Part shown: positions 12,327-24,353 of the stretch, in pieces
How the letters are laid out: the number at the start of each line of letters is the position of its first letter
Position numbering within the stretch: position 1 is the first letter of the stretch
Assembly (NCBI RefSeq): GCF_029962835.1
Contig: NC_080577.1
Coordinates: 1,178,001-1,242,000, forward strand
From: Magnolia sinica
Lineage: Eukaryota > Streptophyta > Magnoliopsida > Magnoliales > Magnoliaceae
Length of the DNA stretch: 64,000 nt
Reading direction: 5' to 3'
Made by a program: the position numbers and the translations under genes
The notes under the pieces: generated by a model
Database searches by the model: none
The model's input: only the letters and a program-made list of their open reading frames with translations
Told to the model about the DNA's origin: nothing

Positions 12327-14069
12327 TTAGGGTTACAATATGTGATGGGCCACACTCCTACATATGGGCCTCAACTTTCACAATCTGGTGCACACCTTTC
12401 TAATCCACAACTAAGATAAAATCTCCAAAATTCTCACATCTCTTATCATTTATTATTTACGTATATTTTTAGTTGGACTATAGAAAAATAGAAGTGAACA
12501 CATGGTTCACGTCACTTCCATATGAGATGTTCATCTTTTCTTTTAAAAAAAGAAAAGAAAAAAAAGTAGATGGTCCTCTTTCTCATCATAGCATTTTGAT
12601 AGGGTTGGAAGTTCATCATACAAGCCTTTCCACTTTCCAATCGTTAGAATTTGATGAGTACCCCCTACCCTTCTTTCTTCATTTCATCATTCCACATGAG
12701 GAGGTTTTGATAAAATTATGCGGGCCACCTTGTGACAGCTACCTTCCAGAGTCTGGTTACCACCGTAAGATGGTAGACGTGTTAGAGATCTAGTCCATTC
12801 ATCAGGTAGGTTGCTGTGAAGCTCTCTTAGACCAAAAGTATCGTGTTTGCTGATCAGTTAGATCACCTTTTATAAGTTAAATGGGCAAAATTTCAATTGT
12901 GCGCGTGGCTCACTTGATCAGTATACTACCCCAAATTTTGGTACATGGCACGTTTGCAGCGCATGCTACCTAATGAATGGTCTGGATCCCTGACATATGT
13001 GCCATCCAAAGTGGGAGCATGCCCCGACTGCTACAGGTATACTGCACCATTTCTTATAAGTGCTCACTCTTGCATGGTACATATGCCATTCCAGACCGTC
13101 CAAATGGCGATCCATGTTGTGTTGTCCTTAGAAGTATACGGATGATACCATCCTAACCATCCAGTTAATGCCCATCCAACCGATGATCAGTTAAATTTTT
13201 GGTGATCCAGATTCAATAGACAACATCAGATTGTTATTTTCATTGCGTACAGCTGGATTGATGTAAATTGATCTGGGACCGAAATTCCCATATCTGGATT
13301 GATGTAAATTGATGCCACATCGTAAAAAAGGTTTCTATCGTGTCAATGGGCCGGTCTCGGCTTGAAAAATCAGAATTTGATAGGGCCCGAGACGGCCCGG
13401 CCCGAACGGTTCAAAATCCGGCTTGATAACTACCTCAGGCCCGGCCCATTAACCAGTTGCTGAGTTACATTCATTTAGATAAAGGAGAAAAAAAACAAAA
13501 ACCTTGATACTCTGCTAGGGTGTCATGGATTATACACAAGCACTAAGAAATTATTTATAAATTACGAATCTGATCTTGGTCATGTAACTTCGCAACAGTG
13601 GGTTCCACAATTTAGTCAGTTTAACTTGAGATAATGTATGTGGCTAATGCAATTTCTGAGTGCCTGTGCATCAAGCATCCTTCGCAGCCTGAGTATCATA
13701 TTCCTCCTCTTTAAGAAATGTCATTGATTTCACATGTGAAGAAAAAGGCGCTATCGACCTGTCGTAGTGGTTGTACATCATTATCTTTCATTAATACGCA
13801 TAGGATTATATAGGATGCGTGCCTCAACATCCATCCTGCTGATCAGGCAAACCACACTCGTACAAGAAAAAGAAAGAAAGAGCGGTTAGGAAAAAAAGTG
13901 CATCTGTGGCTTTTTTGTTGAGTGCATTACTCTGATCTCCGGGATATTGCATGTTTACGAGGCATACCATCTAATAAATGGTCCAGATTGATCACTCGTT
14001 GGGGGTGTGTAGACTCAAAGACCGTTTGGGTCATTAGAAGTCATGTCAGCTTGACTGGATAAGGTACCT
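12327..14069. other. Intergenic DNA with decayed repeats
   Basis: No gene recognised. A 20-base block (CTGGATTGATGTAAATTGAT) occurs at about 13252 and 13293. About 13340-13450 carries a 'cccggcccgaac...ggcccggcccatta' repeat that returns near 21085-21195. About 13500-13740 is a decayed member of the TTGATACTCTG element family. Confidence 0.5.
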
Positions 14070-14666
14070 GTTGTGAGTAAAAATGGATTGACTTAATGCA
14101 ACCAAAAATAGCAACCATGGGAAGGTAACCCGGGTGATACAACCGCACGACCTCTCGTGAATGGCTTAACAACCTGACCACAAGCAGGGATCCTGTCGCC
14201 AGCGAACTCTCATTGATACGGCCAATGAGTTTCCGCCAAGTTACTGATTGACTCAATTTAGTCCCAGCCGAACACTTGACCCCAAAAAACCAACACCAGG
14301 GCTGCATAAGATCTTAGACCTGCAGCTCGGCCTCAACTGTTCAAGCTCGGCTATCTGTTACAGCCTTCATAGGTTCCAACCACTTAACCTTAATCGCTGT
14401 AAAGGATCTTGGAAGACAGCTGCGACTAACACTTGCCAAGTATGAAAATTTTCCATCAAAGGAGTACATCCCGGGGCTATAAATAAGAGTCCAAGCTACA
14501 AGAAAAAGGTACACACTATTACCCCACGTTCGACTAGACTCAATTGGCCTGCACTAACTTTGGCATCAGAGGGTGCCCTACCTTAGCAAAAGTCTCTATT
14601 GTTGTTTTACTTGCGCAGCAGGGACTCAAAGGTCCACTTAGGATGGCCAGAAAACTGCACCAACAG
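14070..14666 (+). repeat. Solo LTR of a Ty3/gypsy (Tat-type) element
   Basis: Begins TGTTG and ends CCAACA, like the LTR at 40835-41363. It has a TATAAATA box at 14478-14485, followed by an 'actttggcatcagagggt' block that the Tat-type LTR also has at about 41272. No internal domain lies on either side, so it is most likely a solo LTR left by LTR-LTR recombination. The possible flanks GTACC and GATAC match only partly. Confidence 0.6.
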
Positions 14667-15805
14667 ATACCTGTTTTCAGGTTAATTGGGTTCAGGCCTT
14701 GTTGCTCCTGAGTCTAGTTCTTGAAGACTTAGACTTTGATTCAATTAGGTTCAGTTACTCATTGGGTTTTTGATCCAGGTACCAAGTTGGTTGGGGGAAA
14801 ATGAGATCATTTATGTGGTTAGGCCAACTAGGTGGATGGAGTAGACTGCGCACACATGTATCACTTTGACATATGTATGGTATGAAACGAATTTTCTTAT
14901 ACATGTGTGGCTTAAAAACCTCATTTCTTTTGCTAGAATAACTAATATATAATGTTCCTATTAAATATAGGGGGCATAACTTGACTCTAACTAGGTCCAT
15001 AACATGGACCTTACCTGAACCTGACTAGATCTGATGTTTTGACCCCAATCTAGCTTAATTTCTTAACTTGGTCTGTCCATCCTTTACCTGCAGGTCTGGT
15101 ACCCACTCACAGCCTTATCTAATGTTTCTAGCGTACCCGAGTTTGCTAGGGAATCAGCTCTGAATCTCATCAGGTCAAGTTGACACAGTTGAGTTTTGAG
15201 TCGAATCAGCAAGTTTTAGAACCATGGTGACCTGCAACAAAGGAAACTAGGCCACTATTGGTAGCTTTGAGACAGGGTCACAATATTCTATCAAAATCTG
15301 ATCGTGAGATGTGCAGCCTCTCTTCTCGAAAGTAAAAAAAAAATAAAGGTTGAATCTATCAATAAGAGTGGGCGTAGATATCAGATTCCAAAAATAATTG
15401 ATTTTTTGGTGCCCGTGGGCCATGCAGTGTAATAATACATGCGACACAAAGGCTACTGGCCCCGTTCGGACCCACCAAGCCCCACTGCTTGTTTTGTCCA
15501 TTGTTTTTCGCTGTCCTAGAGATGATGCAACGTGGCCCGTACAAGATGTGAATTCAGTGGATGAGGGTAAGCATTTAATTCCTAACATAATGTGGTTAGA
15601 TTCAGCCATACCTAGTTTGATCTGTTAAGTAGATAGGGTGGCATGTGGCCCAATTAAATATTACCACATTGGGGCCACATCCATAAATTCGCGTTGACGC
15701 TAGGATTTACTTAGCTTTACGTCCTAGGTGCCACATGGCTAGGCAAGACAAGTGACAAGGACGCGGGCTAGCGGATTGGATACTACCTAGCCCATACCTA
15801 GCTAG
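14667..15805. other. Intergenic DNA, no gene seen
   Basis: The stretch 14700-15230 is rich in 'gagtc/gactc' and 'aggttcagtt' motifs, probably an old dispersed repeat. The ORFs around 15247-15628 overlap on both strands and show no family motif. Confidence 0.45.
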
Positions 15806-16250
15806 GAACCGACAGGGGCTCTGTGGGGCCACTGTAGCGTACGGGTTTTATCGGCACCATTTATCAATTTTGCCATATCATTTTACGACACAAGATTAAA
15901 AATAAGGTAGATCAAAGGCTCAAGTGAACTATGCATTAGAGATTGTACACCTATCATTGAAAACTTTTGGAGGCCTTAAAAGTTTTAGATCAAGTTGATA
16001 TTTGTGTTTTCCCTTTTCATACAAGTCTACGTGACCTTATGAATAGGTTACGTATCAACAAACTATCACAATGGCCCATGAAGGTTTCAACAGTGGATTC
16101 ATTATCATCACTGTCGCAATTCATGAGGTGTGCTCCACTATAGCCATGGATCTACTTATTTTTTAGCTTTAACTTAAAATGATATGAAAAAGTGGATGGA
16201 CGTTGTACATCATAGTCGGCCCTCAAAGACCATATCCGTTCCTAGCTTGT
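15806..16250. mobile_element. MITE, GGGCTCTGTGGGGCC subfamily
   Basis: A copy of the common MITE theme with the variant ends 'ggaaccgacaggggctctg' and 'ctcaaagaccatatccgttcc'. The copy at 27108-27560 shares this end type. No coding capacity; boundaries approximate. Confidence 0.6.
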
Positions 16251-16787
16251 GACCTGCCATGTGGGTGGGACCCTGACTATATGGTCCACCTTGATGTATG
16301 AATTTGTATGTCCATACTGTCCATTAGAGAGAGGTCAGGATCGTCTCATCAATCCAGTTTTTTTTTTTTTTAAATCCGCCCAATTTAAAGTCGATACCAT
16401 CATTCGGACGGTTCATTATTGAAGTACACGTGTGTCACATGTACAATTCCCACCCTCATGTGTATGGATCATCACGCTCTTAAACAAACAAACAAGTCAC
16501 CTTTTCTTTTTTCGCTGATACGATTGATTACAATAGATAAGTAGTTAATGTGAATGGGTCCCACACTTTAGCTACTTACTTGTGTTGAAATCACGCGACT
16601 TTAAATCGAGGAAAGAAACGTAACGAGAAATAAAATATATAAAACACAAACATACCTATACTCGAGTGTAACTAAGACGGATTACACCAACCTTAAAAAA
16701 AAAAAATAAAAAAAATTAAAAAAAAATTTAAAAAAAAAGGAGGAAAATGTAGTCATCATGGTGAAGATGATCGAAGAAGAAGAAAGT
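16251..16787. other. Region downstream of the first UGT gene
   Basis: Contains decayed repeat sequence and an A-rich low-complexity stretch at about 16690-16740. The 3' untranslated region of the UGT gene must lie here on the minus strand. I see no clear AATAAA signal for it. Confidence 0.45.
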
Positions 16788-18203
16788 TCAAGCGTCCTTG
16801 ATGCCCTTCCATTTGTGGGCCACCTCAAACATGGCCTTGTAGGATGACCCACCTTCAGCTAATGCCGTGGTACTTGCATACTTGAGCTCCACCATCCTTC
16901 TCCGCAGTCTCTTCCCTTCTTCTCCTTCCATCAGCCCTTTCACGACTCGAGCGATCTCCGCCCTCCCAACGATGCCACTTTCCCCATCGGTGGGCCTTAA
17001 GGCCACCTTCAGATCTTCCACCATCATCACAGCGTTCATCTTCTGCTCGGCGTAGAGAGGCCATGCTATCATGGGCACGCCGTGCACAATACTCTCGAGT
17101 GTAGAGTTCCACCCGCAGTGAGTGAGGAACCCTCCTGTAGACTCATGGCTCAGCACTTGTATCTGTGGGGCCCACGAAGGGATCACATGGCCCACCCCTT
17201 TGGTCCTTGATAAGAACCCTTTAGGCAAGAAAGCCAAAGGATCTTGATTGCTTTCCACACCGAAAAACGTTGCATTGGCCTTCTTTTCACTGGGGCTGCG
17301 TGCAACCCACAAGAATCTCTGCTCACTCATCTCCAATCCCAACGCCAGCTCATTCACTTGTTCAAGCGAGAGGGTCCCACCACTCCCAAAACAGACGAAC
17401 AGCACAGAACCACGTGGCTGCTCATCCAACCACCTCAAGCACTCTGACCCATCACCTCCACCAATCGCAACGGTCTGTATGAGCGGTCCAACCGGGTAGA
17501 CAGCCGGGATACCCGGTTCCTTCTCCTTGAGAGCCTTTATCGGGCCCGGTTCCAACTCCACGAAGCTATTTACCAAAATACCCTTGGCTTCATTGTAACG
17601 TTTGAACTTTCGTAATACATGTCCGTAAACCTCGTGCTTGCGGTCTTGAATCGGGTCCAGGAAGTCTTTCCCGTGAAGAGGCACACAACCGGGCAATTTC
17701 AGCGGTTCGGGGATATCTCTATACTCGCACGCGTACTGTTCGTCGAGTGTGGGTAAATGAAGGCAAAAAGATAACGCCATTGCTGATGGTGGGAAGAAAA
17801 TGTAAGGTGGGATGCCGAATTCTCTTGCTACGTCGAAGGCGTCCATCCCAAAGAGATCAACGACGAGCGCGACGAGCCGGCTCGTCGAGACTAAGCTCTT
17901 AAGGACGTCGCGGATCCCAGGGAGGGACCGTGCGACACTGGATATGATGTGCGTTTCGATCTTGCTGTCGGCAGGAAGGTCGTTGAGCGTAATTGGAGGA
18001 AGTTGGATGGAATTCACATTCTTCGGGAGGGCGTCGACAACGGATTGTTGAGGATTGGAAGAGGAATCGGTGGAGATGGAGAGGAAGGTGACTGAGAAGT
18101 TGTGGTGGAGTACTAGTCGTCTGGCGAACTCAGCGAGTGGGATGAAGTGACCCATGCCCGGACTCGGCAGAATCGCTATGTGGGGAGTTCTGCTGTCTTC
18201 CAT
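16788..18203 (-). CDS. UGT72-family glucosyltransferase, hydroquinone glucosyltransferase (arbutin synthase)-like
   Basis: A full-length, single-exon family 1 glycosyltransferase of 471 residues, the usual UGT72 length and structure. The N-terminal motif PSPGMGH holds the catalytic His19 and VVDLFG holds its partner Asp116. The plant secondary product glycosyltransferase (PSPG) box runs from Trp344 to Gln387 and contains HCGWNS and ends in AEQ. Blocks such as VNSF.ELEPG and CFGSGGTLS are typical of arbutin synthases and UGT72B enzymes. It should transfer glucose from UDP-glucose to phenolic hydroxyls in the cytosol; the exact acceptor (hydroquinone, monolignol, flavonoid) cannot be told from sequence. 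The ATG is the first Met before MEDS, where the family begins. A TATA-like box lies about 70 bp upstream. It is the first of three same-strand paralogues. Confidence 0.95.
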   Translation of the reverse strand: MEDSRTPHIAILPSPGMGHFIPLAEFARRLVLHHNFSVTFLSISTDSSSNPQQSVVDALPKNVNSIQLPPITLNDLPADSKIETHIISSVARSLPGIRDVLKSLVSTSRLVALVVDLFGMDAFDVAREFGIPPYIFFPPSAMALSFCLHLPTLDEQYACEYRDIPEPLKLPGCVPLHGKDFLDPIQDRKHEVYGHVLRKFKRYNEAKGILVNSFVELEPGPIKALKEKEPGIPAVYPVGPLIQTVAIGGGDGSECLRWLDEQPRGSVLFVCFGSGGTLSLEQVNELALGLEMSEQRFLWVARSPSEKKANATFFGVESNQDPLAFLPKGFLSRTKGVGHVIPSWAPQIQVLSHESTGGFLTHCGWNSTLESIVHGVPMIAWPLYAEQKMNAVMMVEDLKVALRPTDGESGIVGRAEIARVVKGLMEGEEGKRLRRRMVELKYASTTALAEGGSSYKAMFEVAHKWKGIKDA

Positions 18204-18272
18204 AGCTGCTCTTCTCTACTCTATTTGTTTTTTTTTTTTTTGCTTGTGGTGTCTGTGAGTGGAGAGATTTGG

Positions 18273-18279
18273 ATTTATA
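18273..18279 (-). promoter_or_regulatory. Candidate TATA box of the first UGT gene
   Basis: In minus-strand sense this reads TATAAAT, 70-76 bp upstream of the ATG. A start site about 30 bp downstream would give a leader of about 40 bases. Position and sequence fit a core promoter, but this is inferred. Confidence 0.5.
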
Positions 18280-18599
18280 AAATGCGCGGACGGGAGATTC
18301 CACAGATTCTTCCAAGTGGGTTGTTGTCGTTGTTGTTTTTTCCTGTGATTTTTCCCTATGGCCACTCACCTTTTCGGCTATGAACCAAAAACCTACTGCC
18401 TTTCAACTATTTCTGAAAACCCACCTATAGACTATAATTATCACTATTAGACATTTAAACGCCTGCTGTTATGTACATGTACCAATTGGTTTTCTTATTT
18501 TGGTATTGACCCAACTACCCTCACTTTAATGCACCTGTCAATCTCCCTCATTATGCTTGAAACCACCGACGCGTGCCACTGCTACCTAACCTTCAATAG

Positions 18600-18960
18600 T
18601 ACATGGGGCCCACCTTGTTGTTTGTGAGAAATCCATCCCTTCCATCTGCTTTTCCCACTCATTTTAAGGTACGCGTCCTAAAATGAAGTGGATCCAAAGT
18701 TAAGAGCAAGCCCACAATGGCTCCAAGAAGTTTCATCAGTGAGGGTTCAATCCCCAATGTTTCTAGTCCTTTCGTCCGTTGAAGCTTGGCATCGGCCTCT
18801 ACTATTAAATGATCACGAGAAACAGACGTATGGCCTGGATCGTCCCAAACATCTTATAGCCCCACGAACAGCGACCGACCGTGTACTCCCCCTGTTTGGC
18901 TTACTTAAGCTTTTGGTTGGAGGACCCATGACCTAAAATAACGAGGTAAAACACATGGAC
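18600..18960. mobile_element. Decayed MITE copy upstream of the first UGT gene
   Basis: Carries 'atggggcccaccttgttg', 'ctcattttaaggt' and 'atgaagtggatccaaa' blocks of the common family, then drifts. The right end is unclear. It lies about 400 bp upstream of the UGT start. Confidence 0.5.
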
Positions 18961-18988
18961 TGAGAGGATTTGTCACCAACATCATGTT

Positions 18989-19526
18989 GGACGCGGATTT
19001 CCTGCGAAAGCCTTTCGCAGGAAGTTCCTGCGCAAGATTCTGTGTGGGGCCCACTACGATGTTTTTGAGAAAGCCACTCCGTCCATCCGTTTTAAGAGTT
19101 CATTTCAGGACATTTGACCAAAAATGAGGATGATCAAAAACTCAAGTGAGCCACGCGAGAGGAAATAGTGGGGATTTAGTGACCACCGTTGAAACATTTA
19201 TATAGCTACAAAAGTTTTGTATCCGATTAATTTCTTGGGTTTTTCACTTAATCTCAGTGAAAATGACCTTATAAACGGTTTGGATGGAATATAAACATCA
19301 AGGTGGATCCTGGGAAGGTTTCAACGGTAGGAATTCCTTTCCCCACTGTTTCATCTAGTATGGCCCCCTTGAGTTTTGGATCCTAATCATTTTCGGTCTC
19401 ATGTCCTAAACTGAGTTCATAAAACGGATGGACGGGTTAGATTTCTAATAAACATCACAATGGGCCCCATCTAGAATCCTTGCGCAGGAACTTCCTGCGA
19501 AAGGCTTTCGCAGGAAATCCGCGTCC
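18989..19526. mobile_element. MITE with about 64-bp inverted repeats, each holding a perfect hairpin
   Basis: The two ends (GGACGCGGATTTCC...) match as inverted repeats with only a few differences over about 64 bp, so this is a fairly young copy. Each arm holds a perfect palindrome, TTCCTGCGAAAG then one base then CTTTCGCAGGAA, at 18999-19023 and 19492-19516. The interior is the common GGGGCCCAC theme. Flanking bases do not give a clear target duplication. A partial relative lies at 34476-34970. Confidence 0.82.
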
Positions 19527-20054
19527 TGGACCTCACCTAAATCGGGCAACGCTCGCCTTCTGTACTTAAATGTTCATCAAACCTGTAACTGGGGCATTAA
19601 TTGATGTTATTTGCCATGCTATTCTAACCTAGATCCTATATGATCCACTTTAATGATTTTCAGAAATCCACAACGTTCATCTGTTTTTTCAGATCATTTT
19701 ATAGCATAGTCATAAAAATAAAAATGAGGCAGATCCACGATCATAGATGGGATACATCCCATTCTTTTCTGTCATGTGGCCCACTAGAGCATAGTAGCAG
19801 CCTCATTCCAGGGCCCTTGCAAAAAATGATAGGGCAAAACAGATGGTCAGAGTGGATTTATCGCACACATCATGCAGCCACACGAATGTGTCAATGGTTA
19901 ACGTTCAATTCCCACAGTTTTATGCTCGTTTCACCCTCTTGAATTCCAAAAGGTAGTCTATATTATTACCAGTTGGACTGCGTGATAAAAAACAATTTAC
20001 ATCTGTTGATATATAGCAGAATATAAGTCTGATCCGTTAATAAGCTGATGTGAT

Positions 20055-20055
<1 letters not shown>
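19527..20055. other. Spacer with decayed MITE sequence
   Basis: About 19640-19900 contains 'gatccactttaatgatt', 'gaggcagatcc' and 'catgtggcccact' blocks of the common MITE theme in decayed form. No gene. Confidence 0.45.

Positions 20056-20104
<49 letters not shown>
20056..20104. repeat. (AT)n microsatellite
   Basis: A run of alternating T and A of about 48 bases, flanked by CTTTAT and ATAAAG so that the whole is palindromic. The ORF through it is an artefact. Confidence 0.95.
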
Positions 20105-20106
<2 letters not shown>

Positions 20107-21220
20107 ATTATGATAATAATGATCATGTGAATCTATTGGACGGGTAGGATTTTTCACCCATTTGAAAGGTTGGAAATTACCGCTGGGTGGATTGTAATTT
20201 GTAGTCAACCGGTTGGTCTGGAGACCATCTCTTTTCTATTTTGTTTTTTACGAGAAAAACTTGGTTACCCTACAGAACGTTGTGGTTGATACGCAGTCAC
20301 TTACAAACAATACACAACATCGAATATAAGTAGTTTTAATTAGAATGTCCAAAACATGAGCTTTAATTAGAACAGATATTACACAGATTAGGCTTTTTTA
20401 CTACATGATTGGTGAATATTCAATGGACGGCTGTTGTGAGAATTAGTTAGCAGTTCGAATTTGACAAAAAGCTCTACGTTTGTTCATTGTTTAATATTAG
20501 TTCATTCCGTCTGAATTTGTTGTGGAGATCTATCCATGGTAGTTCAAACAAATCTGACGGTTTGATTTGAGTTAATATGTGCGTGTATAATTTATGAGTG
20601 ACCACGCTAGGATCCTCTCCTGGAGTATGAAATACTTTCCTTTACGATTAAACTCCTGTGTTTGTTTTGTACCATTTAAAAATGGTGATGACTCTGCAAC
20701 TGTACACACTGCGTAGTTGAATCGAAGATCAGACGGTCCATAACACTGATCCAACTGTAGATGGAGCATAGTTGAAAATTTACACAGATAAAATAATATT
20801 TAACCATTTGATTGTTCCTTTGAAGTTTGGACCACTAATTATTCTACTTTGTACAATCCTTTGATAGCCATTAATTGGATGGTTAGGTTGCTTGATTAGC
20901 ATGGATTTAGAGATATGCTCCAGAAATAGCAGACCGTTGGACTGGATATCTGGACTTCTGTATCGCACGTTAGATGGATCAGCCACCACCATTTTCCAAA
21001 TCCTGAAAAACTAACGTAGGTGTTTAATGTATCTTGAGAGAAAGGGACAGGAGGCATTGTGGCCTTGCGGGCTGGATTCCTGTAGGGGCGTCAATGGGCT
21101 GGGCGCGAGCCTAAAATCAGAATTCTGATCGAATAAGTTGCCCGAATAAGTTCAAAATCCGGCCGGTGACTTACTCCAGGCCCGGCCCGTTAACAACCTA
21201 TTCCTGAAAAGGGGAGTAAA
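20105..21220. other. Spacer with members of the TTGATACTCTG element family
   Basis: About 20285-20560 and 20570-20990 carry blocks such as 'ttgatacgcagtcactta', 'ttaattagaa', 'ccgttggactggatat' and 'ttaatttggatggttagg' that recur in the elements at 21221-21600, 56364-56698 and 57393-57783. Ends are not clear. About 21085-21195 repeats the 'aggcccggcccgtta' block of 13340-13450. No gene recognised. Confidence 0.45.
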
Positions 21221-21600
21221 TTGATGCTCTGTCAGCGTATGACGCTTAATAGTCAGGCACCCATAAATTGTTCACGTGTCATGCATTATCTTATACTAAA
21301 TAAAACATTATAGAACCCACTGCTTGCATATCAAAACCCAACATTTATATTATATAAAGAATTACAACCATTGATTTCGTAGACATTTGTTTGTTAAAAT
21401 AATACCATTGGATATTTTCATCTTAACCGTCCAATCAATGTCCATCAATCTGATAGTCAGATAATCAAATAAACCTAAAATTTAGTTCAAGATACATCTA
21501 AAACTGGTACCCATGGATTAGACAGTTCAATTTTACGCAACATATAAAAAGTTGAAGTAATTTCGCAGTACCTGCTCATCACACTCTGCCAGTACCAAAG
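21221..21600. mobile_element. TTGATACTCTG-family inverted-repeat element
   Basis: Starts 'ttgatgctctgtcagcgta' and ends with the inverted equivalent 'cacactctgccagtaccaa'. Size is about 380 bp with no coding capacity. Best seen as a MITE; the superfamily is not determined. Confidence 0.6.
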
Positions 21601-24353
21601 TTTTCCTCCACTGAAATGGAGTGAGGTCAGATCTAACGTAAGCCTTATGCACTACAAAACTGATGTAAGCATTGTGCAATCCATATGAAAGCAATCTATT
21701 TTTCTCATCTTATTTAAATGTTTCCTTTTTGCGGTTACTATGGAATAAAGTTCCACTTACCTACTTTTGGTTCATGGAAGCTTGTTTTTTGTTGGGGGGT
21801 TTATTTATTGGGTTGAAATGTTGCTGGAGACAATTGGAACCGATCTCTCTAGATGTGTCAATGTGATGAAAGTGGTAGAGACGTATGGGCATGTCTGTGA
21901 CCTTAAAGTCTCATAATCTGGTGGGCCACACTTTTATGAAAGAATAGGACGGTTTTAAAAATATATATTGATTTGCAGTCCACATACAATGGGAGGAGTC
22001 ATTTTTAAGAAATAAAAATACAAAAGACAAGATCCGCCTGATATTTTTAGCTGTGGCACGTGTCACACGCTCGTGACACATTGTGGGCGATGTCGTGGAT
22101 GGCCGACAATAGGATCACACCCGTGAGTGACATTCGGGCTTTTAAGTAAAAGTTAAAAAAATAAAAATAAAAGAAATGAATGTCTACGTTGAAAAGGGTA
22201 AAGAGGATGTAACCGGATGACTAGGACTACGTAATCATTCAAAGGTTTTGTACGGTGGACTATACACGGTAGGGCCCACCAGTGACTTCTCTAGATTCAA
22301 TCGATGAATCCACATCAAAACCTACTGGTGGGACCTACCGCGTGTTGTGGGCTTGACATCTGCTCCGTCCATCAGGTGGGCCTTTTCATGTTCACCATAC
22401 ATCCTTATGATCAAGACGATAAAGGCTCAAGTAGGCCACAGCATAGTTAAAATTAAACTCGTATCTAAAACCGTCTGGATCACACATTGTGGGCTGCTTG
22501 AGTTTTGGTTGGAGCTGATTTTGAATTGTCCGTTCATCCTGATGAACTGGTCGGACGGAAAATATTCACCCACACAAATTACCTATGGTTAGCATACCCT
22601 CCCATCTCTCACTATCCTCTGTGGCATGGCCCACCAAGTGTGGAATCGACTGATTTTTGGCCCTACGTCCTATATAGCAACGAGGGGCACATCCGATGGA
22701 CGGTGTACGTCACACAAAAGACACGTATGCCACGGAGCTTGAATGTTTTACCCGTTGAGATAAGACTTTTGGAGTAATTTGGCATTTTTTTTTTCTTTTA
22801 TTAATCAATGAAACTAATCCAAAGTACATGCACATATGGGTTGGCGATGGGAAGGATTGGATCAATCGGCCTGATTCACTTTTGAGGCTGGATCAGGCCA
22901 AGCTAAAACGGGTAGTGGCTGGGGGTTTTGGTATAGAAAATGTGACTTTTGTATATAAATGGGTTGGGATTGGGTTAAACTTTCCCCAACTCACTCTCAA
23001 CATTAGGCTACGTTAAATGACCTTAATCAATACGTTAAATGACCTTAATCAAATCAGGCTCAAGCGTGAAGCTGGAGTAAGAATTATTTGTTGGAATTAT
23101 GAGCCACATATAATATATTTTCATCTGGCAATGCAATGCTTGGTTTGAATCAATTACATAACCATTAGACTGGGCCTACGTTATATTTGAGTGTATAAAG
23201 TTTTATAAGATATGAAGTATCACTTGGAATTCTGAATAGAGTTGTATAAAGTGTTTTACTCTTCTTTTCCAGTAGTAGGGAAGCATGAGTAATGAGAAAG
23301 TCCTGAAATTGATAGTTTCTTCCCATTGCCACTCTATTGTAAGGACTATTCAGTCTCCAACTCTATACATTATTTACTTGCTGTTCCGTCTGTATTTGAG
23401 TGTATAAAGTGTAGTAGGGATGGAAGATCAGATATACAAGATCTGAGTTATGCTCTAAGCCCTCACTTGTAAACATTCTCTCATTCATAAACTTTGAGCA
23501 TATCCCGTGGACTTAGGTAAAATTGCAGTGAGGATGTGAAGTAAATAGCATTTTTTTTATTATTATTATTATTTTTTTTTGTGGAATTCACTGTCCATGA
23601 ATAGCTGCATTTCCCCTCTCTCTCTTTTTCAAGAGATTTTATTTAAAATTTTAGACAGCAGCGTCCAAATGGGAGGTCATGTCCATGGATAACGACGCAT
23701 TCAAACAGTCCATGGATGTTAGCAGATCCAAACACAATAATGGTCTCTTAGAAATGGATCCAATCCAAAGTGGAGCCCATTATCCATTGACAACTGATTC
23801 GTACATTATTTGCTCATCCTGGCAATGCAAATCCAACGAAGAACAGATTGGATGAAATATTGAAAACACTCCGTGGGCCCCACACGTGAAACTGTGGTCC
23901 GTCTTCCCATTGTTCCCTGTATTGTGGATCAAGTTAAGTTTTTGCAAGAGGAACTAACACAAAAGGGCTCACTTGATGGATGGCGTGGATTTCACACAAA
24001 CAACACGGTGGGCACCTTGGAGAATCGGGGTTATGTTTTTCTGGATTTCTATCTCGTTGTGCGAGGCTTCTGATTGAATACAATCCCCTGTATCAAGTCC
24101 CACATGGGGGCCGAGTTTCCACCTTGGGATTGCATCTTTGCTGATGATCATCTGAACCGTTCAAGCTCAAGATTCTATTGTACGCATATCATTTAAAAAA
24201 AATAAAAATAAAAAATAAAAAACATTTGTTTAATGGATGCTTACACATAAAAATGAAAAAATTCAATCCAAGAGTCAAAGGTGAAGATGAATAAGCATAA
24301 TTATAAGATCATAGCTTGTCTAAGGTATAATCTAGGGATGGAAATACATATTT
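21601..24353. other. Intergenic DNA, no gene recognised
   Basis: Contains an inverted repeat at 22265-22344 with arms like CACGGTAGGGCCCACCAG around a loop of about 40 bases. Decayed MITE-like sequence follows to about 22740, then AT-rich spacer. A phrase 'atttgagtgtataaagt' occurs near 23187 and 23393, and 23552-23580 is a T-rich run. No ORF here shows a family motif. Confidence 0.45.

Noticed and set aside
15247-15628. Overlapping ORFs on both strands, up to 120 codons
   Set aside because: No domain-like sequence, and ORFs overlap in several frames; expected by chance.
19966-20208. ORFs coding poly(Tyr-Ile) (also 35380-35568 and 51984-52272)
   Set aside because: Translated AT microsatellites.
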